64,000 nucleotides of DNA, from contig OZ026570.1 of NCBI GenBank assembly GCA_964020155.1, forward strand, positions 197,501-261,500, written 5' to 3'. The translations under genes were made by a program, and so were the position numbers. Under the pieces are notes generated by a model. The model had not been told where the DNA came from and made no database searches. It was given only the letters and a program-made list of their open reading frames with translations. Positions 1 through 18,536 of the stretch are shown piece after piece (positions within the stretch are counted from its first letter, which is position 1; every line of letters begins with the position of its first letter). Source of the stretch: Chondrilla cf. caribensis. Lineage: Eukaryota; Porifera; Demospongiae; Chondrillida; Chondrillidae.

Positions 1-67
1 ATCACACACAGCCCACACAGCCCACACAGCCCTCACAGCCCTCACAGCCCACACAGTGTGGTCTCAC

Positions 68-9215
<9,148 letters not shown>

Positions 9216-9589
9216 TTCCTCTTATCGCTGTTTCCATGGAAACGAATGGACTACTATCTTGATTGCGCAACATCCGCACCTCATCCATCACCACGCCTCT
9301 GCCACACCTTCTCAGAATAACAGCTGGTCTATCAAAGGAGCCTGATCATTTCACATGACAATAATAAATTACATAAAGAACATGAGGAAACACTCGATAA
9401 AATACAAAAAGCACATTTTCTCCAATACTGTGCCACGTGCACTTTATATATGATTATGTGTACATAATTATATAACATTTTGAGTACATCATCTCAAGGG
9501 ATATCTGCAGGCTTCATCATATCTGATGTGTGAGCTCTTCAAATTGCACTAACCAGGTGAATCTCACCACAGGCACTGGATTTGTACAA
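9216..9589. other. Spacer between E2-like gene and CFAP65
   Basis: A 374-bp spacer holding the E2-like 3' UTR and presumably the CFAP65 promoter. It is AT-rich around 9350-9500. I see no ORF or RNA gene. Confidence 0.5.
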
Positions 9590-11103
9590 CTATTGAGCAA
9601 ACCGGAGAGTCCACTCCTTGGCCACCGCATCGTGCAGGTCACGCTCACACAGATACTGCCTGGCTATTTTCTCCACTAAGGGGTGAAATGGGTCACAGTT
9701 TTGTAGCAGTTTGTAGACAGACTCCAGTATGTCTCTAATGTGACAATTGCTTGTCCAGTTATTGAGGATTTCAACATACATTTTGCCCTAGAATTGGAGA
9801 AGGGAGGATTTAGCTTGATGCATCAGTAAATAGCAGGCTGGTAGAGAGTGAAACTATAGGTACTCTATTACATAATTCAGTAATTCAAAAGCAGAGCCAG
9901 ACAGAAACATTACAAGTTCAAACAAAAGTACAGAGGGGAGACCCACCATACCCCACAACTGAATCAAATGGGTATAAGATTACCATATAATATGTCTATA
10001 CACACATGAATGCACGTGCGCGCACACACAAACTTAACACAAACTTGAGCATTGAAGTTGCAATGATATATTCTAGTGAGGAATGTTACTGTAGGTGGCT
10101 TCACCGGGTACTCTTTAGTGAACGACAATGACATGATGAAGGTCCCTCCTTCGTAAACTGTGTTTGGGGGTCCAGTGAACACTGCAATCCATTCAAACAA
10201 ACTATCACCAATATCCCTTGTCCTGTCAGAAAGATATGGTCAGTTCATTCATTCATTCAGTATGCGAAAAACAACCAAATAGGCTGCTTTGATGGGTACC
10301 CAGTACACAATACACAAACACAAATAAAGAAACAAACATAGCATCTGTGAACAATACACAAACACAAACAAACAAACAAACATAGTATCTGTGAATTGGT
10401 AAATTAAGAGTTTGAAAGTTGTTCAGGCCTTAACTGTCCTTCACTTGTTATGGCAGGGGGATACACCCTCCAAATTATACTTTTCTGATATGCAAACCAA
10501 CAGGCTATCCTTAATTTGACACTTGTACAAACTGTTCAGCCAATAGGATCCCCCTGGCCAATATGGGTTGCCCACTTCAACTTGACTGTGTGGCGATGTC
10601 ATCAGGGTAGTTCAGTGCCCTGTGTTCACTAATAACAGTTGTTTGATGACCTCTATCCTCTACTGTGTCCATAAGATCGTGATAGTGAACACATGGATCA
10701 TGTTAATACAATTGAGTTAATTTCATGATATTATATTGGTAATAAAATCATAGACACTCTAAACTACGTCTATGATAAAATTAAGTATTAATCACACATA
10801 GTGGAATTCTTATAATACAACAACACATCGCATTATCAGTACGAATACATTACTAGGACTCACTCCACAAACGGAAGAGGATCGAACTCAGTGAGCTCCT
10901 TCTTTTCTAACAGCAATCTAAGTGATGCGAGATAGTAAGAATACATCTTATAGCAACAATGCTGAATCAAAGGAATAGACACTACGGTACCTTTGTGAAA
11001 CGTCACATTTTTTAGGGGCTATTTCTACATCATGGACGGTCGGTTGAGGCTCTAGTAGGCAGAGGTTCTCTTCGTTTATGGAACTATCGAGGCTGTCGGC
11101 CAT
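9590..11103 (-). CDS. E2 ubiquitin-conjugating-like protein lacking the catalytic cysteine
   Basis: Four phase-compatible exons: 11103-10991, 10917-10864, 10222-10045, 9787-9590, giving 180 aa. UBC fold in order: acidic N-terminal tail (about 1-37), helix 1 (LLLEKKELTEFDPLPF), the FEWIAVFTGPPNTVYEGGTF strand region, EYPVKPPTVTF, IYHCNFNAQ, then a C-terminal half ending KEWTLRFAQ. The layout is closest to UBE2D-type E2s. The usual H-P-N motif is H-C-N. At the junction of exons 3 and 4 the motif that is normally G-x-I-C-L-x-I-L reads G-K-M-Y-V-E-I-L, so tyrosine replaces the active-site cysteine. This suggests a UEV-like or otherwise inactive E2, acting as a partner rather than a transferase (inference). 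An in-frame ATG also exists at 11166; I chose 11103 (MADSLDSS) because the upstream stretch looks unconserved. It lies 374 bp upstream of CFAP65 on the same strand. Confidence 0.8.
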
Positions 11104-11498
11104 ACTCCGGTAGCCATTTGTAACATGATCACGTGATATTAGAAGCCTGATTTTCGCCTGTGTCATAGGATTGAATCCCGAATATACCGAATTTTCTAGT
11201 GGATATTATTCCTCTGGTGAATATTGTATCCGGAATCCTTTAGTAATTCCATATCTACTTATGTATCCATAGGGGGATAGTGTATTCCTTTGTGCGTCAA
11301 CCGGTAATTAGATACATTATTCACTAGATAGCTAGAGGGGTATATACAGGATTCCATATGGGGACTTTTTCACCACTAGGGAATCATATAAGGGGGGTAC
11401 TGTATTTCCTCTTACACTGGTCATTTATGTTAGTTCATTGCTGTATATTTTTTGGATATGTTATGTACATGGATAGATGTGGCAACCAACCAACGGTG
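11104..11498. other. Spacer between SelL copy A and the E2-like gene
   Basis: About 395 bp holding the end of the copy A 3' UTR and the upstream region of the E2-like gene on the same strand. No coding frame or conserved RNA structure was recognised beyond the SECIS just to its right. Confidence 0.45.
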
Positions 11499-11546
11499 AT
11501 CAGTCTGCACCTTCACAACCTGGTGTGTTTGAGACACAGACTTCAT
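11499..11546 (-). promoter_or_regulatory. SECIS element, SelL copy A
   Basis: On the minus strand: ATGA core, then AGTCTGTGTCT pairing with AGGTGCAGACT (11 pairs with three G-T wobbles), an unpaired AAA in the apical bulge, a small CACA/TGTG upper stem, and TGAT closing the quartet. It begins about 52 nt after the stop codon. It is identical in core sequence and 48-nt length to the element after copy D. It recruits the Sec-insertion machinery for the two in-frame TGA codons. Confidence 0.88.
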
Positions 11547-11598
11547 GATAGTGTTCACACATCTGAATCCACTGTACACAGTAAGAGTAAGGTATCAG

Positions 11599-12555
11599 CT
11601 ACAGTTTACGCTGCTCTTTGAGGGCCGAGATCAAATCTTTTGCAGATACTCTGTCTGGTAGCCAAGTGCTCCGATAGTTGAATACAACTCTGCCAGTATC
11701 ATCAACAATCACATCTCCTCCGAGTTGCAATGCATCACCCAGTTCTGTGTCCGCATAAATTTTTTCTCCTGTGGCATGGCGACTGGCATAACGATTTACA
11801 CCAAACAGTGACCAAGTGGACTTTCTTGCTGGAGGTCTACCCACTCCAAACAACTTGTAAAGCAGGCGTTGTGGATCGGCAATCGTCTGATGCTGGCACT
11901 TGGTGTAGTTCTTCCACTTTATCAAGTTCTCCATCTTGTAGTAGTGAACTGCCACCACCTTACAACCAAGCCGGTGGAACTCCTCCTGGTGCTCCTCCAG
12001 CTCACGGATGTGACGTACTCACGGTAGTCATCCAATGGCACGATAGAGGGAGAATAGGGTGTACGGTGTGCCGCAGATTAGATTATTCAAAATTACTTCG
12101 TCTTTGGATGGGTATTCAGTGAAAACCAACTGCTTCTGTTCCTCGGTGAGTTGTCCTCCGACATCGAGAAATTCTTGGGCATAAGGTAGTCGAACTTTAG
12201 CTACTTCGAGTTCCAATTCGTCCACGAAAAGGTCCCATTTCCGGTCAATTTCCTGTAGTTGTTCGAAGGCCTTCTGGATGTCTTCACTATCCTTGTAACG
12301 TTCTACCAATGTTTTCAGTTCTTCCATACTCGTTACCGACAGAGCTTTGAAAAATTCACCCCGCGCTATAACGGCGTGAAGTCTATCTTCAACCTGGAAT
12401 TCTCTTTGGAAGAATTCTTCCACTGTACTGGCAGTTGACAGGTTCTTGTTCATCTTATCAAGGAACTGCCTCGATTCCTGAACAAAATCAGTAATGCATC
12501 TCACTATGACAGGAGCTGTTGGTGTTTCTCCAGAGACAACGGGTGTCGAGTCCAT
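11599..12555 (-). CDS. SELENOL: Selenoprotein L-like (PRX-like2 fold), copy A, two Sec
   Basis: Single-exon frame of 319 codons if TGA at 12030-12028 and 12021-12019 are read as selenocysteine (residues 176 and 179). The frame on both sides of the TGAs is the same. The site reads G-U-L-P-U where PRX-like2/AhpC-TSA_2 proteins have C-x-x-C. Residues 1-170 form a charged helical N-terminal region (MDSTPVVSGETPT start). After the Sec pair comes the thioredoxin-like half: HIRELEEHQEEF, VVAVHYYKMENL, ADPQRLLYKLFG and LQLGGDVIVDDTGRVVF. Selenoprotein L, known from aquatic animals, has a U-x-x-U diselenide centre, so I assign that family. A SECIS lies downstream. Its start region and 3' UTR match copy D in inverted orientation. 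Gene-symbol use assumes orthology. Confidence 0.83.
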
Positions 12556-13049
12556 CGCTACTCAAAACCTCAAAAGTACTCTAGTACAGACCGTTCGGTT
12601 TATCCATTAATCAACACTTCCTCATAATAGCCGATCGCGAATGCATGCAGCCATAGTCGAAGTAGGGCATGTCGTGTGAAGCTTAACGTGGTGCAATAGG
12701 TAGGTAGTTGGAGTTTGCACCCATACTGATCAACCCGAAGTAGCTGCTAAGGAACCCGGCGTCACTCAGCAATGGGATCCTTCCGTTGGCATACCTGCGA
12801 GAGATTTACTAGCGTGATAGAACTTTCACGTTTCACGCCTTTGACTGGAGACATACAGTGCGGGCAAATAAGACAGAATCAACGAGATTCCAAGTTAGTC
12901 TCCAGGTGGTTTTCAGCAGACATGATGTCACGCGATCACGTGACATCATTAACACGGTGTATAATAATAATGTATACTATATACGAATAAATCCTATCAG
13001 CTACATGACGAGATCAGTCCAAACTTAATTGATGGACCATAACCGACCT
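12556..13049. other. Upstream region of SelL copy A
   Basis: No gene seen. The first 70 bp mirrors the 5' flank of copy D (17415-17480). An interrupted palindrome at about 12922-12949 (GATGTCACG arm, CGTGACATC arm, with a CACGTG hexamer inside the right half) could be a bZIP/bHLH-type site or a leftover of a small inverted-repeat element. Neither reading is tested. Confidence 0.4.
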
Positions 13050-13345
13050 TGATGTGGGGTACCCGTGGTGCATTAAGTGGGGCATCCGTGATATACTATG
13101 TGGGGTACCTGTGGTGTATTATGTGAGGTACTGTGGTGTATTATGGGGGTACCCATGGTGTATTATGGGGGGTACCCGTAGTATACTATGTGGGGTATCC
13201 GTGGTATACTTTGTGGGGTATCCGTGGTATACTATGTGGGGTATCCGTGGTATACTTTGTGGGGTATCCGTGGTATACTATGTGGGGTATCCGTGGTATA
13301 CTATATGGGGTATTCGTGGTATACTGTGTTGGGGCCTGTGGTGTA
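13050..13345. repeat. Degenerate about 23-bp minisatellite
   Basis: Repeats of TATGTGGGGTATCCGTGG plus TATAC, most regular at 13180-13320 and decaying on both sides. It yields a spurious repetitive ORF on the plus strand. It lies downstream of SelL copy B and upstream of copy A. Confidence 0.85.
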
Positions 13346-13488
13346 CTGTGCCAGGTATCTGTGTTCCAATATGTGCAGTATTATATAATTATGTGACATA
13401 TTCGAAATAAACGTCCTTCATTGAAATATCACTACAACGTGTGGTAGGGACCAGGTAAAACCATTCCAGTAAGATCTCTGTATATACA

Positions 13489-13668
13489 GTATGTGGTATG
13501 CCCGTTTTAAGTTGTAATGTGCATAACCTATTGCTTATTAATATATTTATTGTTTCTTATGTATGATATTCCAGTTATCATTGTATCTTGTGGAGTGCTA
13601 AATTGGACCCCTTCATGTCCTAGCACCTTATGGTATGGTGCACTTCAATAATATTGATTGATTGATTG
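13489..13668 (+). mobile_element. Short retroposon-like insertion with (TTGA)n tail
   Basis: About 180 bp present here but absent from the otherwise matching flank of SelL copy C (15580-15660). It is bounded by the direct repeat ATATACA (13482-13488 and 13669-13675) and ends in a TTGA tandem tail. A duplicated target plus a simple-repeat tail is typical of SINEs or truncated non-LTR elements. Family not recognised. It also supplies an AATAAA on the minus strand near 13549. Confidence 0.6.
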
Positions 13669-13715
13669 ATATACATTTCCCATTCAAATTATAACAGGCT
13701 CAAGCTCACAAACAC

Positions 13716-13758
13716 GTCAGTCTGCACTGACACAAGGTGGTTCCAGTACAGACATCAT
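13716..13758 (-). promoter_or_regulatory. Second SECIS-like hairpin downstream of SelL copy B
   Basis: Minus strand: ATGAT, stem GTCTGTACTG pairing with CAGTGCAGAC (one G-T wobble), loop beginning GAACC with the AA in place, then TGAC. Same 43-nt size as the elements at 13888 and 15674. It lies about 130 nt beyond the first copy B SECIS. It is either a working second SECIS in a long 3' UTR or a leftover of the copy C-type 3' flank, which it resembles more. Confidence 0.7.
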
Positions 13759-13887
13759 AAGTGAAAGTCAACCTACTGATACAGGAAGTACAGTGTTTTG
13801 CAATAACGAGTTCAAAGAATCTTAAATATTATCACAATATGTACAGCTACACTGGATAAAACGAGGACACAAAAGACTCACAAACAC

Positions 13888-13930
13888 ATCAGCCTGTACT
13901 GACACTAGGTGCTTCCAGTACAGGCATCAT
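13888..13930 (-). promoter_or_regulatory. SECIS element, SelL copy B
   Basis: Minus strand: ATGAT, perfect 10-bp stem GCCTGTACTG / CAGTACAGGC, loop starting GAAGC with AA 12 nt after ATGA, then TGAT. This matches the eukaryotic SECIS plan. It begins 99 nt after the stop codon. Confidence 0.87.
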
Positions 13931-14029
13931 AAGTGAGGAAGCCTTACAAGGAAGACTATAACATCAAGTGTACACAAACATAATATTGGTAAACAGGTCT
14001 AAAATACACATTTGGCTTCATTCCGAAAG

Positions 14030-14998
14030 TTAAAGTTTTGCTGTATATTTGGATGTCTTCTGAGCTCTGTCCTCATTGAGTGATGAAATGATATCATCTA
14101 CTGAAGGTCTCTCAGGAGGTCTCTGGCTACGAAACACGTAGATGACATGTCCATTGCTGTCAACTACCACATCACCGCCAACTTGGAAGGTATCCCCAGG
14201 CTCTGTCTCTGCGAGAGGTACGGTATCCTTAAGAGAGATGCGCAGAGAGGCATACAACTGCAGGGGTATGATATTCCATACTGTGTTTTGTGGCTGTACA
14301 TGTCCTATTCCAAACAACTTGTAGAGCAGGCGTTGTGGATCGGCAATCGTCTGATGCTGGCACTTGGTGTAGTTCCTCCACTTTATCAAGTTCTCCATCT
14401 TGTAGTAGTGAACTGCCACCACCTTACAACCAAGTCGGTGGAACTCCTCCTGGTGCTCCTCCAGCTCACGGATGTGCCTGGATCATGGAAGTCATCCCAT
14501 TTGACGAAAAAAAGCAAACAGTGTGTAGGGTGTGGGTTGAATGATATCAGCCAATGTCAAGTCTCGCTTTGACTCAAAATCCACAAACCTCCAACCCAAC
14601 TGCACATCGGTCAATGTTTTAACATCTTTAACCGCTTCGGTTGTACGGATTTCCTCGGAAAACTTGGCCTGCATTTCGTCGACAAATCTTTTCCAGCTTT
14701 CCTCCTCTGCAACTAGTTCTTCGTATGCATCTCGTATTTCCTCGTCTCTACTGTGAATCCCGACAATATCGTCCACTTCCGCACGGCTGCTCACCGCCAG
14801 CGCCGAATAGCAGTCACTGAATGCCATCGTAGCGTTAAATCTGTATTGTCCCTCGAATTCAGCATCCACAAAGGACTTGAGGTTGGCAGTCTTGCCGAGG
14901 AGATCTCTGAGATTCTTCAAAATACCGTTTAGCTGTGTTGCGAGCTGTTTCAGCTCCTCAAGGACTTCATCCCGAGTAACGTTGACTGCCATGGGCAT
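14030..14998 (-). CDS. SELENOL: Selenoprotein L-like, copy B, two Sec
   Basis: Single exon, 323 codons reading TGA at 14494-14492 and 14485-14483 as Sec (residues 169 and 172; G-U-L-P-U). The N-terminal 165 residues (start MPMAVNVTRDEV) are strongly diverged from copies A/D but keep the same length and helical, charged character. The stretch just after the Sec pair (HIRELEEHQEEF through QRLLYKLFG) is nearly identical in DNA to copy A. The C-terminus ends FQVGGDVVVDSNGHVIYVF then a Ser/Arg-rich tail. Two SECIS-like hairpins follow. The ATG at 14998 is kept because copy C has the same M-P-M-A-V start. Confidence 0.83.
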
Positions 14999-15095
14999 TG
15001 AACGAATTTTCTTACGCTTTTCCGTGCGCAGTATTTAGCTTAGTCCGAGTCAAAGATGCAGTTTTAAGTACCAGATCCAACCTGGGAGGACACTT

Positions 15096-15390
15096 ACTGA
15101 CTCGTGCTCACCTGATGAAATGTCGCAACAACCTTATGCACAACTCGTACCGCATTCACTGACTCGTGCTCACCTGATGAAATGTCGCAACAACCTTATG
15201 CACAATTGCAACACGTAGGCCTACCGCATTCACTGACTCGTGCTCACCTGATGAAATGTCGCAACAACCTTTATACAAGCTAGACTCGTACACAACACGT
15301 ACCGCATTCAAACATGGAGAAACACTAGCTAGCTATATAGACTAGGAGAAACACATAACTGACTCGTGCTCATCTGATGAATTGTCGAAA
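15096..15390. repeat. Tandem 62-75-bp repeats upstream of SelL copy B
   Basis: The block CTGACTCGTGCTCACCTGAT plus GAAATGTCGCAACAACCTTA recurs at about 15097, 15159, 15233 and (diverged) 15359, followed by GTACCGCATTCA. A related block recurs upstream of copy D (17145-17290). This is probably duplicated 5' flank of this gene family, so the repeat may carry promoter sequence (inference). Confidence 0.7.
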
Positions 15391-15585
15391 GCAAGCCTCG
15401 TTGACTGCTCGCGTGTTCACTTGATTGAAAAAAGACTCATACAATTTAACTTTCATCACACGAGCTGTAGACAGTGGCTGTATGCATTCAAGATTGGCTA
15501 TAATGAAGAAGCCAAACGGTCTGTACTTTTTGAGATCTGGAGAAGAGATGGACCGACAGCCGTTGTCTCTGGAGAAACGCAACGT
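15358..15585 (+). pseudogene. Truncated 5' fragment of a fifth SelL copy (D-type)
   Basis: This segment aligns with the 5' flank and first codons of copy D (about 17228-17510). It shares the CTCGTGCTCATCTGATGAA block, a GGCTATAATGA stretch, the AACGGTCTGTACT motif, and an ATG followed by GACCGACAGCCG, then TCTCTGGAGAAACGC. Homology stops after about 13 codons, where copy C-type 3' flank begins (TTGGTAGGGACCAGG). It is a dead fragment left by rearrangement. Confidence 0.65.
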
Positions 15586-15673
15586 TTGGTAGGGACCAGG
15601 TGAAACCATTCCAGTAAGATCACTGTACATACATTTCCCATTCAAACTATAACAGGCTCAAGCTCACAAACAC

Positions 15674-15716
15674 ATCAGTCTGCACTGACACAAGGTGGTT
15701 CCAGTACAGACATCAT
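15674..15716 (-). promoter_or_regulatory. SECIS element, SelL copy C
   Basis: Minus strand: ATGAT, stem GTCTGTACTG / CAGTGCAGAC with one G-T pair, loop starting GAACC, then TGAT. It begins 118 nt after the copy C stop codon. It is nearly identical to the second hairpin behind copy B. Confidence 0.83.
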
Positions 15717-15834
15717 AAGTGAGGAAGCCTTACAAGAAAGACTATATCATCCACAAAACAACAATTCATCAAGTGTACACAAACATAATATTGGTAAACA
15801 GGCCTAAAATACATATTTGGCTTCATTCCGAAAG

Positions 15835-16802
15835 TTAAAGGTTCGCTGTATATTTGGATGTCTTCTGAGATCTGTCCTCATTGAGTGATGAAATGATATC
15901 ATCTACTGAAGGTCTCTCGGGAGGTCTCTGGCTACGAAACACGTAGATGACATGTCCATTGCTGTCAACTACCACATCACCGCCAACTTGGAAGGCATCC
16001 CCAGGCTCTGTCTCTGCGAGAGGTACGGTATCCTTAAGAGAGATGCGCAGAGAGGCATAGAACTGCAGGGGTGTGATATTCCATATTTTTTTTTGTGGCT
16101 GTACATGTCCTATTCCGAACAACTTGTAGAGCAGGCGTTGTGGATCGGCAATCGTCTGATGCTGGCACTTGGTGTAGTTCCTCCACTTCTCCAAGTTCTC
16201 CATCTTGTAGTAGTGAACTGCCACCACCTTACAACCAAGCCGGTGGAACTCCTCCTGGTGCTCCTCCAGCTCACGGATGTGCCGGGATCATGGACGTCAT
16301 CCCATTTTGCGAAAAAAGCAAACAGTGTGTAGGGTGTGCGTTTAATGATATCAGCCAATGTCAAGTCTCGCTTTGACTCAAAATCCACAAACCTCCAACC
16401 CAACTGCATATCGGTCAATGCTTTAACATCTTTAACCGCTTCGGTTGTACGGATTTCCTCGGAAAACTTGGCCTGCATTTCGTCGACAAATCTTTTCCAG
16501 CTTTCCTCCTCTGCAACTAGTTCTTCGTATGCATCTCGTATTTCCTCGTCTCTACCGTAAATCCCGACAATATCGTCCACTTCTGTACGGCTGCTCACCG
16601 TCAGCGCCGAATAGCAGTCACTGAATGCCATCGTAGCGTTAAATCTGTATTGTCCCTCGAATTCAACATCCACAAAGGACTTGAGGTTGGCAGTCTTGCC
16701 GAGAAGATCTCTGAGATTCTTCAAAATACCGTTTAGCTGTGTTGCGAGCTGTTTCAGCTCCTCAAGGACTTCATCCCGAGTAACGTTGACTGCCATGGGC
16801 AT
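15835..16802 (-). pseudogene. Selenoprotein L-like, copy C, single-base frameshift
   Basis: Close relative of copy B (968 nt against 969 nt). The frame from MPMAVNVTRDEV is open to TLFAFF, then a run of six T replaces seven T in copy B just before the active site, shifting the frame. Beyond the shift the copy B-type frame continues intact with TGA at 16299-16297 and 16290-16288 (U-R-P-U spacing) to the TAA at 15835. An intact SECIS follows. It is either a very young pseudogene or a homopolymer sequencing error in a functional gene. Everything else about it looks constrained. Confidence 0.75.
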
Positions 16803-16851
16803 TGAACGAATATTCTTACGCTTTTCCGTGCAGTATTTAGTCCATAGACTA

Positions 16852-17020
16852 CAGCCGATTTCAGAACGGTTGTCCAAATGGCAAATACAAATGGCGTGAC
16901 ATAATATTATTATACGTACATGAGCAATAAAATTGTGGCTTATGTTGCATGTTATTTACGTAGCACTATGACGTCACGCCATTTGCCATTAGTTTTGGAC
17001 AACCATTCTGAAATCGGCTG
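16852..17020. mobile_element. Tc1/mariner-type MITE with TA target duplication
   Basis: About 169 bp with roughly 50-bp terminal inverted repeats. The left end starts CAGCCGATTTCAGAACGG and the right end is its near-complement CCATTCTGAAATCGGCTG. It is flanked on both sides by TA (16850-16851 and 17021-17022). It has no coding capacity. It sits between the divergent SelL copies C and D. Confidence 0.8.
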
Positions 17021-17024
17021 TAAT

Positions 17025-17130
17025 TAGTCTAGCTAGCTAGACCGTCCCTAAGAAACGCCGAGGGGCGGAAAAGGGAAGGGACTAGCCCCCCCCTCGGCGC
17101 CTCTTAGGGACGGTCTAGCTAGCTAGACTA
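17025..17130. repeat. Long hairpin, 41-bp arms
   Basis: The left arm begins TAGTCTAGCTAGCTAGACCG and the right arm ends CGGTCTAGCTAGCTAGACTA. The arms are complementary over 41 nt with two mismatches, around a 24-nt purine-rich loop. It directly abuts the MITE. It could be a second, smaller inverted-repeat element or a foldback. CTAGCTAG strings recur near the other SelL copies (15328, 17210). Confidence 0.8.
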
Positions 17131-17480
17131 GGCTGTAATACGAACCTGATGACATGTCTCAACGACCTTACACAACACGTACCGCGTTCAAACATGGAGA
17201 AACACTAGTCTAGCTAGCTAGACTAGGTATATAGTGACTCGTGCTCATCTGATGAAATGTCGAAACCAAGCCTCGTTCACTGCTCGCGTGCTCATTTGAT
17301 TACAACAAGACCTGTAGACCAATGGCTGCATGTATTCAGGATCGGCTATAATGAGGAAGTGTTGTCTGGTGTAGCCGACCTTGATCCGCCAGGGTCGGCT
17401 ACTCCAGACTAGAGGAAGTGTTGATTAATGGATAAACCGAACGGTCTGTACTAGAGTACTTTCTGAGGTTTTGAGTAGCG

Positions 17481-18437
17481 ATGGACTCGACACCCGTTAT
17501 CTCTGGAGAAACACCAACAGCTTCTGTCATAGTGAGATGCATTACTGATTTTGTTCAGGAATTGGGACAGTTCCTTGATAAAATGAACAAGAACTTGTCA
17601 ACTGCCAGTACAGTGGAAGAATTCTTCCAAAGAGAATTCGAGGTTGAAGATCGACTTCACGCCATTATAGCGCGGGGTGAATTTCTCAAAGCTCTGTCGG
17701 TAACGAGTATGGAAGAACTGAAAACATTGGTAGAACGTTACAAGGATAGCGAGGATGTCCAAAAAGCCTATGAAGGACTACAGGAAATGGACAGGAAATG
17801 GGACCTTTTCGCGGACGAATTGGAGCTCGAAGTAGCTAAAGTTCGACTACCTTATGCCCAAGAATTTCTCGATGTCGGAGGACAACTCACCGAGGAACAG
17901 AAGCAGTTGGTTTTCACTGAATACCCATCCAAAGACGAAGTAATTTTGAATAATCTAATCTGCGGCACACCGTACACCCTATTCTCCCTCTATCGTGCCA
18001 TGGGATGACCACCGTGAGTGGAACACATCCGTGAGCTGGAGGAGCACCAGGAGGAGTTCCACCGGCTTGGTTGTAAGGTGGTGGCAGTTCACTACTACAA
18101 GATGGAGAACTTGGAGAAGTGGAGGAACTACACCAAGTGCCAGCATCAGATGATTGCCGATCCACAACGCCTGCTCTACAAGTTGTTTGGAGTGGGTAGG
18201 CCTCCGGCAAGAAGGTCCCAATGGTCCATAAGATCTACAAACCTTTATGCCAGTCGCCATGCGAGCGGAGTTGATGCGTATGCGGACACGGAGCTGGGTG
18301 ATGCATTGCAACTTGGAGGAGATGTGATTGTTGATGATACTGGCAGAGTTGTATTCAACTATCGGAGCACTTGGCCACCAGACAGAGTATCTGCAAAAGA
18401 TTTGATCTCGGCCCTCAAACAGCAGCGTAAACTGTAG
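17481..18437 (+). CDS. SELENOL: Selenoprotein L-like, copy D, two Sec
   Basis: Single exon of 319 codons, including in-frame TGA at 18006-18008 and 18015-18017 read as Sec (residues 176 and 179; G-U-P-P-U). The frame is continuous across both: GGA TGA CCA CCG TGA GTG GAA CAC. It has an N-terminal helical domain (MDSTPVISGETPT), then the thioredoxin-like half: HIRELEEHQEEF, VVAVHYYKMENLEKW, ADPQRLLYKLFG and LQLGGDVIVDDTGRVVF, ending QQRKL. It is near-identical to copy A, in opposite orientation, including flanks. The GTG at 18018 is not a separate gene start. A GTGAGT at 18014-18019 resembles a splice donor, but no partner acceptor fits and copy B lacks it. Confidence 0.85.
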
Positions 18438-18488
18438 CTGATACCTTACTTTTCTGTGTACAGTGGATTCAGATGTGTGAACACTATC

Positions 18489-18536
18489 ATGAAGTCTGTG
18501 TCTCAAACACACCAGGTTGTGAAGGTGCAGACTGAT
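18489..18536 (+). promoter_or_regulatory. SECIS element, SelL copy D
   Basis: ATGA, AGTCTGTGTCT stem strand, AAA apical bulge, CACA/TGTG mini-stem, AGGTGCAGACT return strand, TGAT. This is a textbook form-II-like SECIS 51 nt after the stop codon. Its core is identical to that of copy A. Confidence 0.9.

Noticed and set aside
18006..18020. Reading SelL copies as pseudogenes or as two separate genes split at TGA
   Set aside because: Both TGAs are in one frame, spaced as U-x-x-U at the known redox site, repeated in four copies and followed by SECIS hairpins.
18012..18030. GTGAGT at the second TGA of copy D (and A) as a splice donor
   Set aside because: The frame continues without a gap into conserved sequence, no acceptor fits, and copies B and C lack the GT.
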